DNA of 64,000 bases from Oscarella lobularis. Lineage: Eukaryota; Porifera; Homoscleromorpha; Homosclerophorida; Oscarellidae. Where the stretch lies: contig NC_089183.1 of NCBI RefSeq assembly GCF_947507565.1, forward strand, positions 2,542,001 through 2,606,000. Direction: 5' to 3'. The notes under the pieces are model-generated. The model saw only the letters and a program-made list of their open reading frames with translations, ran no database searches and was not told the DNA's origin. The position numbers were made by a program, and so were the translations under genes. This document shows, piece by piece, positions 47,092 through 58,660 of this stretch. Position 1 is the first letter of the stretch. Every line of letters starts with the position of its first letter.

Positions 47092-48358
47092 TAGACGACG
47101 AAGCATGCAAAGGAGCGCACGCTCCAATATATCTCCGACGAGTCGTACTGTACGCTCGCCAGCTCCAAGAGCGCGCCGCAACCGCTCCGACTTCCAACTC
47201 TCTTTCACGTCAATCGTGACGTTCCCGACGCGGAGAGCGACTACGCCGCCTTCTCGGCGTCCTTGCAGCTTATTGACGGAACCGAGTTTGACGCTCGCGT
47301 AAGACCTTAGCAGATATGAAACGTTCTACGCTTTTACTTACATTCTCTCGTTTCCTTCTATTGTTCCTGTAGAAATAGGCCAAGAGGTCGATCGCGAAGA
47401 GCGTCCAAGGGCAGAATTGCTAGCCTTGATGCAGAAAAGTAGGATATCAATAATTGAATCTCTGGTCTTGTCAATTTATTCTTTCTAGTTTATTAACGTT
47501 CTTGACGCCCTAATGTGCACCCTCAACAAATGGCACAAACGGACGGAAATCTACACTGCATGACGTCAACCGATCCAGATAAACGACGCTTCCCTTCCTC
47601 GCTTCACTCCATGTTCGATCCGGATCAACTTCTCAACGAGACGTTGCTACCGACCAGCTGGCAAGCGGCTTTGCAGAAGGCGTCTACGGAACAGCTAGAA
47701 GAAATAGACTCAGTCCTCGTGGGCACCCAAAAGTAAAAACGGTGCCTAGGCTGTCGAAAGGAGGCCCCGCCACTCGATTATCCCACAGCATGTCTACTGT
47801 GGTGGCCCTTGTCACTTGAAGAGTTCGTTGCGACGTGCCACGCACTGGCTCTGCCTCGGCGCGACCAGCAGCTAAAAGAAGAGGCGTCATTATATCTCAC
47901 TCGTTTTCGCGCGTTTTGTGAAGGCGAAGAAGAGATGCGAGCTCGAACGTATCGTATCGGTAACGACGTCTCGGATTCCAGATTTAGTGTTTCTATTACA
48001 CGTCTGTCTTCAGGTAATCGATCGTGTTTGCTCTCTCGCTGACATCTCCTGCGTCGTGGTATACTGTATATATAAGTAGGAGAAAGATTTTTGGTCTCAT
48101 CTCAATTTGCTATTGTATGAGTTGACTTTAGGCTATATCCTCTTAGTCAGTTCGTCAAAGATCGGTTGCACGTCTCCTTCTTCAGAGCTGCAGAATTGGG
48201 CGTGTCACTCCATGGATGCACACAGACTAGGACTCCGAGGCACGTCCATTATCATTTCGATGCTTTCACAAGGGTGCTAATTTTTTTTCTTACTAGGCTT
48301 CAATGATGAAGGCAAATTGAATGTTCATGCATATAGAGAGCGGCTGTTGAGCTATAAG
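47092..48358 (+). CDS. Unrecognised spliced gene (partial model)
   Basis: Several stretches look like exons in good coding language with splice-like borders: about 47092-47291 (ends LIDGTEFDAR before gtaaga), 47373-47440 (IGQEVDREERPRAELLALMQ, after a pyrimidine-rich acceptor and before gtagg), 47490-47735 (frame uncertain), 47817-48014 (LSLEEFVATCHALALPRRDQ), about 48128-48278 (YPLSQFVKDRLHVSFFRAAE) and about 48299-48358 (FNDEGKLNVHAYRERLLSYK). I could not join all frames and do not recognise a family. It may continue to 48640 or be partly degenerate. No signal peptide or motif identified. Confidence 0.4.
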
Positions 48359-48646
48359 GTTTAAATGATTTTATATTGCACACGTTTGAAACAATTCAGC
48401 GGTTTTTTAGCTTCCATTTGTCGACCAATCTTCTGTGCGAAACGTTCGCATTTACGGGAATATGTCAGTCATCGCGTTTTTCTAGATGTGGAATTGCTGG
48501 AATCGACGTGTCCTCGTTTATCACCTTGCTTCTGCCTTGGCCCTCTCTTCGAGACGCGTCTCCTTCTGGATCGAGTCGAATAGGCATCTGGATGAAAGGT
48601 ACATCTATTTTACGCTTCAACCAAGCTGATTCTTATTTTTAGGGAT

Positions 48647-48935
48647 TTGGGGTCCTGAGCACGACTCCATTATTGGGAAACTGCTCCCGCGGGGTCCCGG
48701 GCAAGACCCCGTCAAAAAAAAACTGCCTCGAAGGGGTCCTGGGCAAGACCCCGTCGAAACTGCCCGCGCACGAAAACGCGAGGGGAAACTCTGTGCAATT
48801 TTTTTCCATTTATTAAATAAAACGAACGTCCCCTCCCCTTACAAAAGCGCGAGCAGTTTTTGATGTCGGGGTCTTGCTCAGGACCCCGTAAGGAGCAGTT
48901 TTTTTTTGATGACGGGGTCTTGCTCAGGACCCCAA
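48647..48935. repeat. Inverted-repeat array of a ggggtcctgagcaagacccc unit
   Basis: The stretch starts ttggggtcctgagca and ends tgctcaggaccccaa. In between, cgggcaagaccccgtc-type and cggggtcttgctcagga-type units recur in both orientations, with short poly-A/T runs. It is probably a small mobile element or foldback; no target duplication is clear. Confidence 0.6.
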
Positions 48936-49632
48936 GCTCCTACGCAAAAGAAATTACGACGAGCAGCATTACCTTCCGAGGGCTTACCTGCTCATTCATT
49001 CATTCGCGAAAGACTCTACAACAAATATTAGAATTAGAACAGATAGACGTAAATTAAAAAAGAAATATTGACGACTGTCTCTTCGCCCGAAGACGGCGTC
49101 CCTCGTCTCCTAAAATACGCGAGACATGCACAGTATGTCTGTGTATTAGCGGCATACCGTATATCCACTGTGTTGATGAAGTACACGTAGAAGCGCATTG
49201 AGGCTAGAAATGCAACGTGGCTGCGCGGGATCTCGCACCGTGTCGATCAAATAGAAATACGCTGAGCAAAGTGGCTGCTGTGTGAGCCTCCGTCGATGGC
49301 CACAGAAACTCGTTGAGCAGTGTCGATCGAGTAGAGGAGGGTAGACGCCCATGCAGGGGCCTACTGACTGAAATTCATAGACAAAAGACATAGACGGTAT
49401 AGCAGCTAAGAATTGCATTGGTGTATACGGAATGTACGATGTGGCGTGCATGTCGTTTCGTTCTATATAGAGGCATTGCAAGAGAGCGAGGTTCGGTTTT
49501 CAGGCACCGTGAAAACCGGTCATCATGGAGAGTCAGGCCAGTTTGACTGACGAGCAACAGAAGAAAGTTGAGTAAATTCAGATTTCGTTTATAGAGAGCA
49601 CTTGTTGTGCCAACTGAGGACGGATATACGAT
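48936..49632. other. Intergenic, end of single-copy island
   Basis: No gene recognised. Cluster-type sequence resumes at about 49700 within the last Roco exon. Confidence 0.4.
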
Positions 49633-50055
49633 ATGTCGTCTCTTCGACGCAGTACTTGGACCACTGTCAAAGATCTGTCGCGCAAGTTTTGGGTGTCCAG
49701 CGAGGAAGGCAAGTGCACCGAAAAACTGGAAGAGAAAGAGGAGGAATCAGGAGAAAAAAGGTCTTGCCTTCCTCCCTCAAGTACATGTCTTAACGAGGGA
49801 GAAGGCCTATATTTGAAGGAAGCTATTGCACTAGTTGGAAATGACAGTTGGAGAACGATTGGCAAACGTCTTGCATTCAGAGACTATCATCTGTCAGACA
49901 TTCCGACTGAGCACAATACACAAAGTAAAAAAATTATGCACATAATTGAAAAGTGGTAAAGGCAGCAGGGCCACTTTGGGTCGATTGTTGGAGGCCTGCG
50001 AAGGCGCCAACGTGTCCCGCAATGATATTGCTAAGGAATATTCTGAGCGAATCTA
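49633..50055 (+). pseudogene. Orphan second Death-domain exon of a Roco gene
   Basis: From about 49720 the frame matches the last Roco exon (KLEEKEEESGEKRSC, GLYLKEAIALVGNDSWRTIG), but it is preceded by unrelated sequence and no LRR, Roc, COR or first Death domain lies upstream. A small deletion after IIEKW (49957) creates a stop. The homologous end of the domain continues out of frame to about 50055. An ATG at 49633 gives a 108-codon frame that could in principle encode a lone truncated Death domain. It precedes E2/U-box copy D in the usual convergent arrangement. Confidence 0.7.
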
Positions 50056-51162
50056 GATCTTCGCTCACGTGCACGTAAAATCGATGACATTTTTAGCATG
50101 GAACTATTTTAGTCTGTAAAGTGTATGGAAGTTAGTACAGCTGGATTTCCTTGCGTACGAGGAGTACGCCGTCACTTAATTAACGCAATAATATGGAAGT
50201 AGAAGTCCTGCACGTTTTGAGCGAGAGTACACGCAGTAGGATTAGGTCAATCGTTAACGGCACTAGACGATGCTTTGTCGGTAGGTATGTAGTTGCGTTT
50301 CTGGCCTTGACAAATTCATCATCGCTCGCAGAGTAAATTTGACTACAGTGTGTCGGGTTCCTTGCGCGGGGCCTCGATCCGATGATCGAAGGTGACAGCC
50401 ATCTCGAAGAGCCGCCGACGCTACGGTCCTACTAGATGACCTCTTTCGCCCCTCCACGAGTGCGAGGAAGTAACGCGTAGATGCTATAGAGTAGAAGAGT
50501 GAAGCCTCCTTGAAAGCGGGTTCTCGCGAGAAGAGGAACAGCGACGTTCCACTACCAGATGGATCGAACTTCGGGAGTCCGCCTGTGTTCCTCAGTTACA
50601 TAGTTGCAAAGTAGCTGTGCGAGTTCGTTAGGAGGAAGACCATTTTTGGGCTGCATGCATGCGATACGGGTCGCATCGAGGTACGCTATTGCTTATACCT
50701 ACTTGCCTTGGAGAAAGTTTGCGCTTGTGTGGGATGCCGCAAGCCAAAGGATGGCTTAGCTAGACGGAGATGCAGCCACGGAAAGATTGTAGAGCTGAAT
50801 GGAATCCCGGATGCACCACAGATGCTGTAGCCTTTGCGTAATTTCATTTGCCTTACTGCCTTACTGCCTATCTTAGTCCATACAAACAGCTAGAACTGCT
50901 TTAGAAACAATTTCCTTTTTAATTAGTGTCCGGTAATTTGGTGATCGGTGAAGATCGTCAACCTTGATTCAGTGGCACACGTCTCATGCATCTCTAAAAA
51001 CGAATCACAAAACCCTACAACTGACATTAATTATTCAATCGACTAACTATAAGTTGCCTTGAACGCTACAACAGAGATCATTAGACGGTTTTACTCGACA
51101 AGGGTAAACATACACCATTATATACGTCATGTCAACGGACATAACGCCGTAGTACGTCACTC
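50056..51162. other. Spacer between orphan Death-domain exon and E2/U-box D
   Basis: Homologous to the other cluster spacers (for example 11934-13023), more diverged. No gene. Confidence 0.5.
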
Positions 51163-54100
51163 TTACTGCCACCATTGAGAGGCCTGCGAAAGCTGCTTCT
51201 TGTAACTGGCGACTGCATCTCTCATACCTTTATTCACAATCAGATCCGATACAGAAGCAACGTCGTTTGAAACGGGATCGCGACCGGTGCCGCAGTGAAG
51301 ATGAGCCTCGATGGCAGTGCGCTCGTACGTGTTACCAGACGACGGAACGATGACGGGATCGATGAATAGTTTTCCTGTCAGATGACATTTGAGATGCGGG
51401 GGTGTATCGTCATCAGCATCCAAATCCGACGTACCAATAAGATCCTATGCAGTTTTGAAAAGAGTTGCGACAATTTTAGTTTCTTAGTCTTACTTTGCGA
51501 CAATCTTTAAGCGATCTGCTTGCAAACTTCCTTGTCGTTGCTGTGGCCTGCGTGTCGTATTCGGCTCTGGAAGAGAAGTACTTCGCCGCTAGAATGCTGT
51601 CATAGAAAATGTTTAGAAATAATCAAAATAACGTCGCTAGACTCATTGACTCGCCTGTCTAAAGGATCTTCCGGCTCAGGCTCGAGAAGGAGTCCGTAGA
51701 TACAATCAATGATCGTTCTGAAACTCGTATCTGTCGTGTAATTTCGATCGAAGACGCTATGGCAAACTCTTCCACTGCTGTTAATATTGCAATGATAAAC
51801 CTTTAGGTTGGGTACATATAGAATTAAATAACTACTACCGTCTATAGAAAACAGAGACTCACTTGAGTAACAAAACGTATCTCAGGAGACTTAGAAGGAT
51901 ACTCGGTCAGGAATTTTGCATAAAGAATGAAAACACCTGAAAGAGCAACTTCTTCATAGAGATTCGATAACAGATATTTTTAATCTATAGGAACCGTTGC
52001 TGTAGGGCGTGTCGTCTGGTCCTACCAACAACATACGTCAGAAATCGATTCTAAAATCACGTTAAAGTCTAATTCACTATTGGAGAATAATACGTACCGA
52101 TCTTCGCAAGGGTAGATCTCTACGGAAGGATGAGGATGCCGATAGTAGTCCGCCATTTCACGAAGAATGCGAAGAGTTCTTGCAGGAGCGCTTGCAGGTC
52201 CCCCTTGCGGAGGAGCAACAGCAGCGTCATGCAACGCTCTTTCAATGAGACGTTGACTCATACGTTCAAAGCAATACGCCAATAATAAATTACCGTTTTG
52301 CAGAAATGACTGGCTTGCTCAGTTCCTCCGGTCTACGATGACGCGGGCTAGTGTCGTAAGGAAACACTTGGATGTCTTCCAATCGTTTAAGGTCGAACTA
52401 AAAATCAACAATACCACGTAACTACGACGGCCTCCTTCGGCTCTAACTTACAGCAGTGGTGACGTTCACTTTTTCCGGTAAAACTCGCTCTTCCAGTGAC
52501 AACACCGTTTCCATTTCAAAAAGTTTGAATCCTGTTGCTAGGTCGGCTGGATAAAAACAACATCCTCCTAAAAAGACGGCTAGTTTCTAATCAATTCAAA
52601 AGTACTGCACTGACTAGAGGCAACGGCGAGAGATTTCAAAACTGCGTTTCCTGGTCCCACTAATACTGCGTCTATAACGATATCAAATTCCTGCATTCAT
52701 GCAATGCATTATTATAGTGAATCTTATATCGCGTATAATTTCAAAGTAAAACCTGCATCGTTTGGGCTACATCGAGAGGCGCAGATAGAGACGTGGTGTC
52801 ATCGCCATCAGTCAGACAAAAGATGCGTCTGCAAGAAGTCGCTTATTACGATGGGTCTATTTATTTAATTAATAATATTTTTCGTCTACTTTCTGCACGT
52901 TGGGTGCGACTGAGCAAAAAGATTGAGCTGACCAGCGGCATTTAGCAGTGCATCGTACAATTGAGTCATTCCAGAGGACGTAGCTTCGTCGACTTTCGCC
53001 TACAGATTCAGGTAGATTACCCAAGCTAATTGCAGATCGTATGAACCTTAAAGGATTCAAAGAGCTCAGTGACTTCGCTGGCTACAGTAACCTCCGTTCC
53101 GAACAAAGTCAAGCCAATGACGTGAGGGTGGTCATAAGCCATGCTTCGATTGGCGAACGCGTGAAAAAGTTCTTTGACAGCATTAAGGCGAATCATAGAG
53201 CCGCTATAATAAAGAACAAAATTAATATATAGACGCATGCAATGCTAGAAGATAATAGAACGTATGCGCACTCGAAGCACTTCTCGTTCATCGACGAACT
53301 CACATCCAGCAAGACCTATGAGACAAAACGACGTTGATACACGTATACTAGAACAACTGACTACACCGACTGGCCAAGTATATAAAAGCATGTTCAATTG
53401 TATAAAACATAAGAAAAAGCTATCAGTATACTTAAGCAACTACTCTAATTAAATTCAAGTGCCCTCTCATTATATTACACGCCATAATTTCACCGGCGCT
53501 TCTACCCTGAGTCTAAGAAAATACGTACAACAATTGCTTCCTTGGGATCTCGAGATAATTTCTCGTCCGTTTTTGCTTGACTGGATGAAAATAAAGTGGA
53601 ATAAACATTCGTGCTATAATAAAAAAAGAGGAGAGAATTCTAGGCATTAACGCTGTACTTAATTCTTTGCTCATACGTACCTAACTGCCAGCACATCAGG
53701 ATTCTCCGACGTCGTCGTCCCAGCCAACGGGCTAAAAATATAAGCAGACTTATTGACGTCTTTTGAATTCCCAGTAAATACAACCACGTGTCCTGCAACG
53801 TACAAGTCCCACAAAAGCGTACCGCTTAGGTTAGATTTATGATACCATCTTTGTTTAGAGTCAAACAGACGTCGCCTAACGTCGTCTTGAGAGCCAGAGA
53901 CGGCACAAGACGAAGAATCCGAAGGGACTTGCGTTTGTTTTCGAGATCGGCCCAGCTGAACCGAAAATTGGGAGGCGAAGGAGCGGCAACACGATTTCTA
54001 TTAAATAGCGTACAACTTAAAAGTCATTCTAAAGAGGAAAATGTCGTACTTTGCGAAGCGCCGTTCCAAATAAAGCACTCTCTCGCAGACGGCGGAAAGC

Positions 54101-56178
54101 TGAGAAGCAAGCGATGAATGAACGGGACGTGCATCAACGTTTCTTCGGACGGAATCGACGAGCACCCGGGAAGAGCTTTCTGGACAATCAGCTTTAGTAG
54201 TGTACTGTACTTCTTCTTCTGGCATTTTTACCTTGCATTGCATTGAGAACCGAGGTGCGATCAAAAACGCTGTCACAGCCCGGCACTTTAACTGGACTAT
54301 CCATTCTCCTGTGAGACACCGAGCAGGTTAGGTACGTCTGTTCGAACGATCCAAAAATGCTTTTTTCGTCCTAAACAAATAGGTATCAGCAAACGAGTCA
54401 GACTTTTCTGCTCTATCTAATTAGAGCACTTTCGCTTCGGACAGCAGGTAAGCCCAGCACAAGGGCGAGTGCTCGAATACGTGATTATCAAAGACCTTCA
54501 CTCCTCGAGGAACTAGAAAAATCAACGTAGAAGTAAACTGCAACGCGCTTCGATGGTGTCACTAGACCTACCTTCGTTTTGGTCTCTTGGGATCATTTCA
54601 CGAAATAGAGCGTAGAGTCCTTCGTTGATAGCGACCTGTCATTAATCAAAATACAATAAACGTACGTAGGACACCTGCGCCTTAGCTCACCTTATGCGAT
54701 GAACTAATGATTTGTCTACGAAATATAGAGTCCAATGCAACCAAAAGAGGTGGGCACTGGGTGAGACGAAATATGGTGTCAAGCAGAGCATTTCGTGACG
54801 CAACCAGAGTCTCTTGTTGAATGTGATCGCACTTAATGAAAAAAACGAGAAGGACTAAATGGAGAGTATGCATAATATCAGGTATTTATACCATACCACA
54901 ACGTAGAGAACAGCATTGAAACAAGACTGGCCGGCAACGGTTTGCTCTTCGACAGGCCTAGCGAGAGACGTGCAAAAGTTGTCCGACCACGAACCCGCAG
55001 CGGGAAATCGAGAAGTGAACATGGCGATCCACATGGTGACAGTGGAACAAGACTGAATACCGAGATCACTCAAGCATTGATGGTCTCCAATCATTCTGCC
55101 ACCAAAACTAAAACATTTTAGACATATTAAATTAAACGATTATAAGAGCTAATGCTATTGCCTCAGTCGTTGGATGCTGGTGGGAGTTTTCGTCTTGAAG
55201 TACGTCTTCCTTTTCAGCATCAAACCCGTGTCAGTTACGTCGACGTTGACCGTTATCGTAGGGGCCATGTTTGGCTTGACAAAAATCTGCAGAGAACCTA
55301 AAAACAATATGAACAAATTACAATACAGCTGATTAAATAAAAGGTAACCAACCCTTTGTAGGATCCAATGCTGCTTCGCTTTTCGGCGCACGTGACGCTT
55401 GTTCGACGTCTCTAACTCGAAAGAAGGCATACAAAAGATCTCCGACGTCGTATACAAGGTCAACAAGAGAGCCTTCAAAAATAGTCGTTAATTAATTAAT
55501 TAATTAATTAACCGTGTGACTAACTCTATTGCTACGTACATGTGAGTTGAGTGCCCGTTTGCTGTAGTGGATATCCTTCTGGTGCGTACAGTTCGGCCGT
55601 TACTTCGTACTCTCTCTTGAAGACTCCTCGCAAATGCTCGCAAACGTCCGGTATCGATAGTCGAGTGATTTGATCCTTGGTGAGCGTGACGTCTTGAGCG
55701 TTGAAAACCGGCGAAAAAACGCGAATTCGCAGAGACGTTTCGACTCGCTCTACGCCGGCTCGAGACCGAGGCATCGATTCAGATACGGGCGGAGGAGACT
55801 ATAAAGAAATTATTTTACAGCTAAAGAGAGAATGGCGGGCTCTAACTATATCCTACTGACAGCAGACAAGCGTGCCACCTTAGCAGGTGATGCAGAAGCC
55901 GTAGACTGTTCCAATTCCGTCACCAATTTCTGAAATCGATTTTTCTCAATTTTTGTCATATCTGCGTGAGAAGTATCAAAACAAAGACAAGCACTGCACT
56001 AATGTTTGCATTGGGAAATTTTCCCCCTGCACTTACGCATGTTATCGAGATCGTCTGGTTCGACGTCCTGAAGGTCTTCCGAACTTACGACTCCGAGTTT
56101 CACGAGCTCCGACGTGAATTTGTCGAGTCGCTTGCTCTCCAGAAGATCCTTCAGCGACATTTGCATTCTCCCCGACAT
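51163..56178 (-). pseudogene. SAM-UBL-RINGlike-vWA-E2-U-box gene, copy D, with stop in E2
   Basis: Same architecture as copies B and C. Examples: U-box exon 51163-51444; SAM start near 56178 (MQMSLKDLLESKRLDKF). The pre-vWA exon is open here, unlike A/B. In the E2 exon the Trp codon of IDFWRM is TGA (52038-52040), which would end the protein before the catalytic Cys and U-box while leaving SAM, UBL, SP-RING-like and vWA. A 7-bp deletion lies near 54055 at the poorly defined end of the SP-RING-like region. The domain order is otherwise conserved. Confidence 0.78.
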
Positions 56179-57726
56179 TTCGCTCACGTGACGGTCTAAA
56201 ACCGGAATGTAGCGATCAAGGAGCCGTGCGAAGCAAGAGGAGCGATTGCGTCGTTAGTATAGCGCGCAAAGTAGTCGAAGGACGGTCTACTGGCCGAAAC
56301 TGAAGCACTTCGGATGGCTGTACTACCCTTCTCCAACTGTAAGAACGATCTTCGACTTGTTTCCCTGCCGCACACGCTGTGGGACGCTTTGATCGCCCTG
56401 CTGCTTTACACGAGTCTGTCGCTGTAGCGTACGCTATAGTCTCGTCTGCAGTTCGAATACTTTCATCCCGTCATAACGGACAGCCACTTTGTCTTTGCAG
56501 CAGTGGCTCTACGATGTAGTTTCTCTCGCTTATCCGAATCCTCGCGCAACCGAACCCTAAATTTTCGCGCCACATGATCTAGAGTAGGCGTGTCATTGGG
56601 GCGTGCCGAGTTTCAAATCCAGTCATAACCGAACTTACTAGAATTTTTTCTTTATAAAAACATCGCATTAAATTTTTTTACGAGGAGCAATCCAAACAAT
56701 TGACAGTGCAAAGAGGCGTATGTATCGACCTCAAGTGTACGCCCAGTTCCAGTTGCCACTTGTCGCTAATTTTAATCTCAGTGGCGTAGCCAGGGGGGGT
56801 GCTTTGGGTGCTCGAGCACCCCCCTCAAGTTTGCTGAAAATAATTAAACTAGATAATGATGGCCCGTTGTTAGCCATCATGTGATCCCCGAACACCCTTA
56901 GCACGGTGTCCGATCTCTGTTAGTGCCTACAGCATGTGCATTATGGGAATCACATTGCCTAACCACACCTTAATCTGCCCGGAAATATGTTCTTTCTGTA
57001 AAAATGGGAATAGGGCACCTGGTGGCTATGCCTTTACACCACAGATTTTAGGTGTTCTGATTACATGTATATATCAAAAGAGCGATTCACCTGTCGAGTA
57101 AAGGTGGCACAGAGTTACCCTTCCCTGCATGGCCCCCTCGGGTGCATGATCAAGTGACACGTTTTCAGCTCGCAGTTGGGTTTGCGTGCTGCGAGCGAAG
57201 ACAAACCCAACGTGCTCATTTACTGCGTTCCTTCGATGAGCGTTAATAATTAAGCTCAAATGTTATGTGCCAGTTATGCTATGTAATATGCCTACATATG
57301 TACTCGTTCCAGAAAGCTTTGTACACAATCCGAAGTTACTATCTCTGTTGTGTTACTTTGGGCCTACGCACTGTTTTTCGTTAGAGGCCTTAAATAGCCA
57401 AATAGAAAAGGGGCGTGGTCCAAAAATTTTCGCGCGCTCCGCGCGCGAACTTCAGCACCTACCTCCGCTTAATCCTGGCTACGCCACTGAATCTGCACGT
57501 CAGCCACACGTTTTCGCGGATCTCATGACTATAGTAAAAATGTTCAGTCCTGGTCATTTGGGTGTGAGCTCGAGTACGATGAGCACGAAGACAATTCTGG
57601 TGATTTTTTGCCCGTTTTGCAAAACCAGGCAATCTCTAAATTCTCCTATCGACAAACGGGTTGATTAATTGAAAAAAATTATTTAAGAGCAACTTCGGAG
57701 TCAGGCATTGTGTCGCAAAAGCACCC
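56179..57726. other. Upstream of E2/U-box D, with inserted element
   Basis: Homologous to 26330-27310 apart from the 711-bp insertion listed separately. Beyond 57680 the sequence switches to an unrelated enzyme fragment. No cluster gene. Confidence 0.45.
56779..57489. mobile_element. 711-bp CAGTGGCGTAGCCAGG-type element with 5-bp target duplication
   Basis: The left end is cagtggcgtagccagg and the right end is cctggctacgccactg, perfect terminal inverted repeats. It is flanked by aatct on both sides (56774-56778 and 57490-57494). The paralogous locus near 27090-27110 reads ttttagtctgcatgtc without an insertion, giving an empty-site comparison. No transposase frame is recognised; non-autonomous. 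Confidence 0.85.
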
Positions 57727-57960
57727 ATGCAAATGCCGTTAGTGGGGCAAAACTGCCGACGCTCGACCAACCGCCACCAACGTCCAGCCAGTTACACAAT
57801 ACACGGTGGAAAATGCGCCACCGTCGACAGTGTTTATCGCAGCCCAGTCTCTCCGGAACAAAGTCGTTCTGCAGCATGCAGAGAGGGCGGCTGTGGCGCT
57901 TGCGTCATCACTCTGACTAAAACCGACGGCAAGTCGATCGCCATCAATTCGGTGAGCTAA
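57727..57960 (+). pseudogene. Fragment of a xanthine dehydrogenase/aldehyde oxidase-type [2Fe-2S] domain
   Basis: The frame contains ACREGGCGACVITL, the signature of the plant-ferredoxin-like [2Fe-2S] domain at the N-terminus of molybdo-flavoenzymes, after a decayed stretch with YTIHGGKCATVDSV. No second [2Fe-2S], FAD or molybdopterin part is found nearby, and the following sequence is not convincingly coding. It sits at a junction between the D unit's upstream region and the truncated Ig paralogue. Confidence 0.6.
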
Positions 57961-58133
57961 ACAATCTAGTTCTCAGGCTGAAGCCGGATGGGGTCTTTCT
58001 CAGTTTGCAGCCAACTCCTTCGAACGGGCTCTATTCAATCGATATGCGACCCTCGCCGCTTGGCGTTGACTTCGTACGGTCGAGAGACGAAACAAGAGCT
58101 AGCATACAAAATACGGCATTTCTAACTAATTGT

Positions 58134-58660
58134 TCATGTAGAAGATTCTGCGTTGCGCACTATTAGCGTAGATTTCTTTTGGGCTTTGTGCCAATAGATC
58201 GAGTAGCGATTGCTGGATAGTAATTGTATTTCTCTCTTGGTATTCTCTTCCACGTAATACCAGCGAACGAACAGGGAGCTACTCCGTTTGTCATTGTCAG
58301 TAAAGATACACGATAGTTGTGCAGACTGGGACCAAAGCACTGTGATTTCACGTCGAATTGCCGTAAGGTTACGAGGCTCTGCGTAGAACTTCTAGTCAAA
58401 ATCTATAGGGTCTGGTATAAAGGCGGTAAGCGTACCGTAAACTTCAACCTGGAATCGCGAGTTAGAGCAGGCGTAAATACCCGCGTCTTTGAGCTTCAAT
58501 GTCGATATTTGCAGTTTGGTGTAACCACCATCGTTGCTAATTTTGGCTAAACTGTTATTGGCGGCGCTGTACGGCTTTCTGTCTTTCGTCCATGATTGAA
58601 TTTTGTCGCAGTAGATTTGAAGTCCTTGTCCCACGGTGAACTGAAACCGTTGGAGCAACG
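58134..58660 (-). pseudogene. Truncated paralogue of the Ig receptor (first Ig exons)
   Basis: 58436-58660 matches the first Ig exon of the left-edge receptor (LLQRFQFTVGQGLQIYC ... FQVEVYG), and 58134-58391 matches the start of the two-Ig exon (LSCIFTDNDKRSSSLFVRWY). A 2-bp deletion just after the second exon's start (58384-58390) shifts the frame to an early stop. The copy breaks off after IVRNAE at about 58143, where unrelated sequence begins. No FnIII, transmembrane or tail exons follow. Confidence 0.8.

Noticed and set aside
57267-57668. 133-codon + strand frame overlapping the right end of the 711-bp element
   Set aside because: It spans the boundary between the mobile element and duplicated non-coding DNA and has no recognisable domain.
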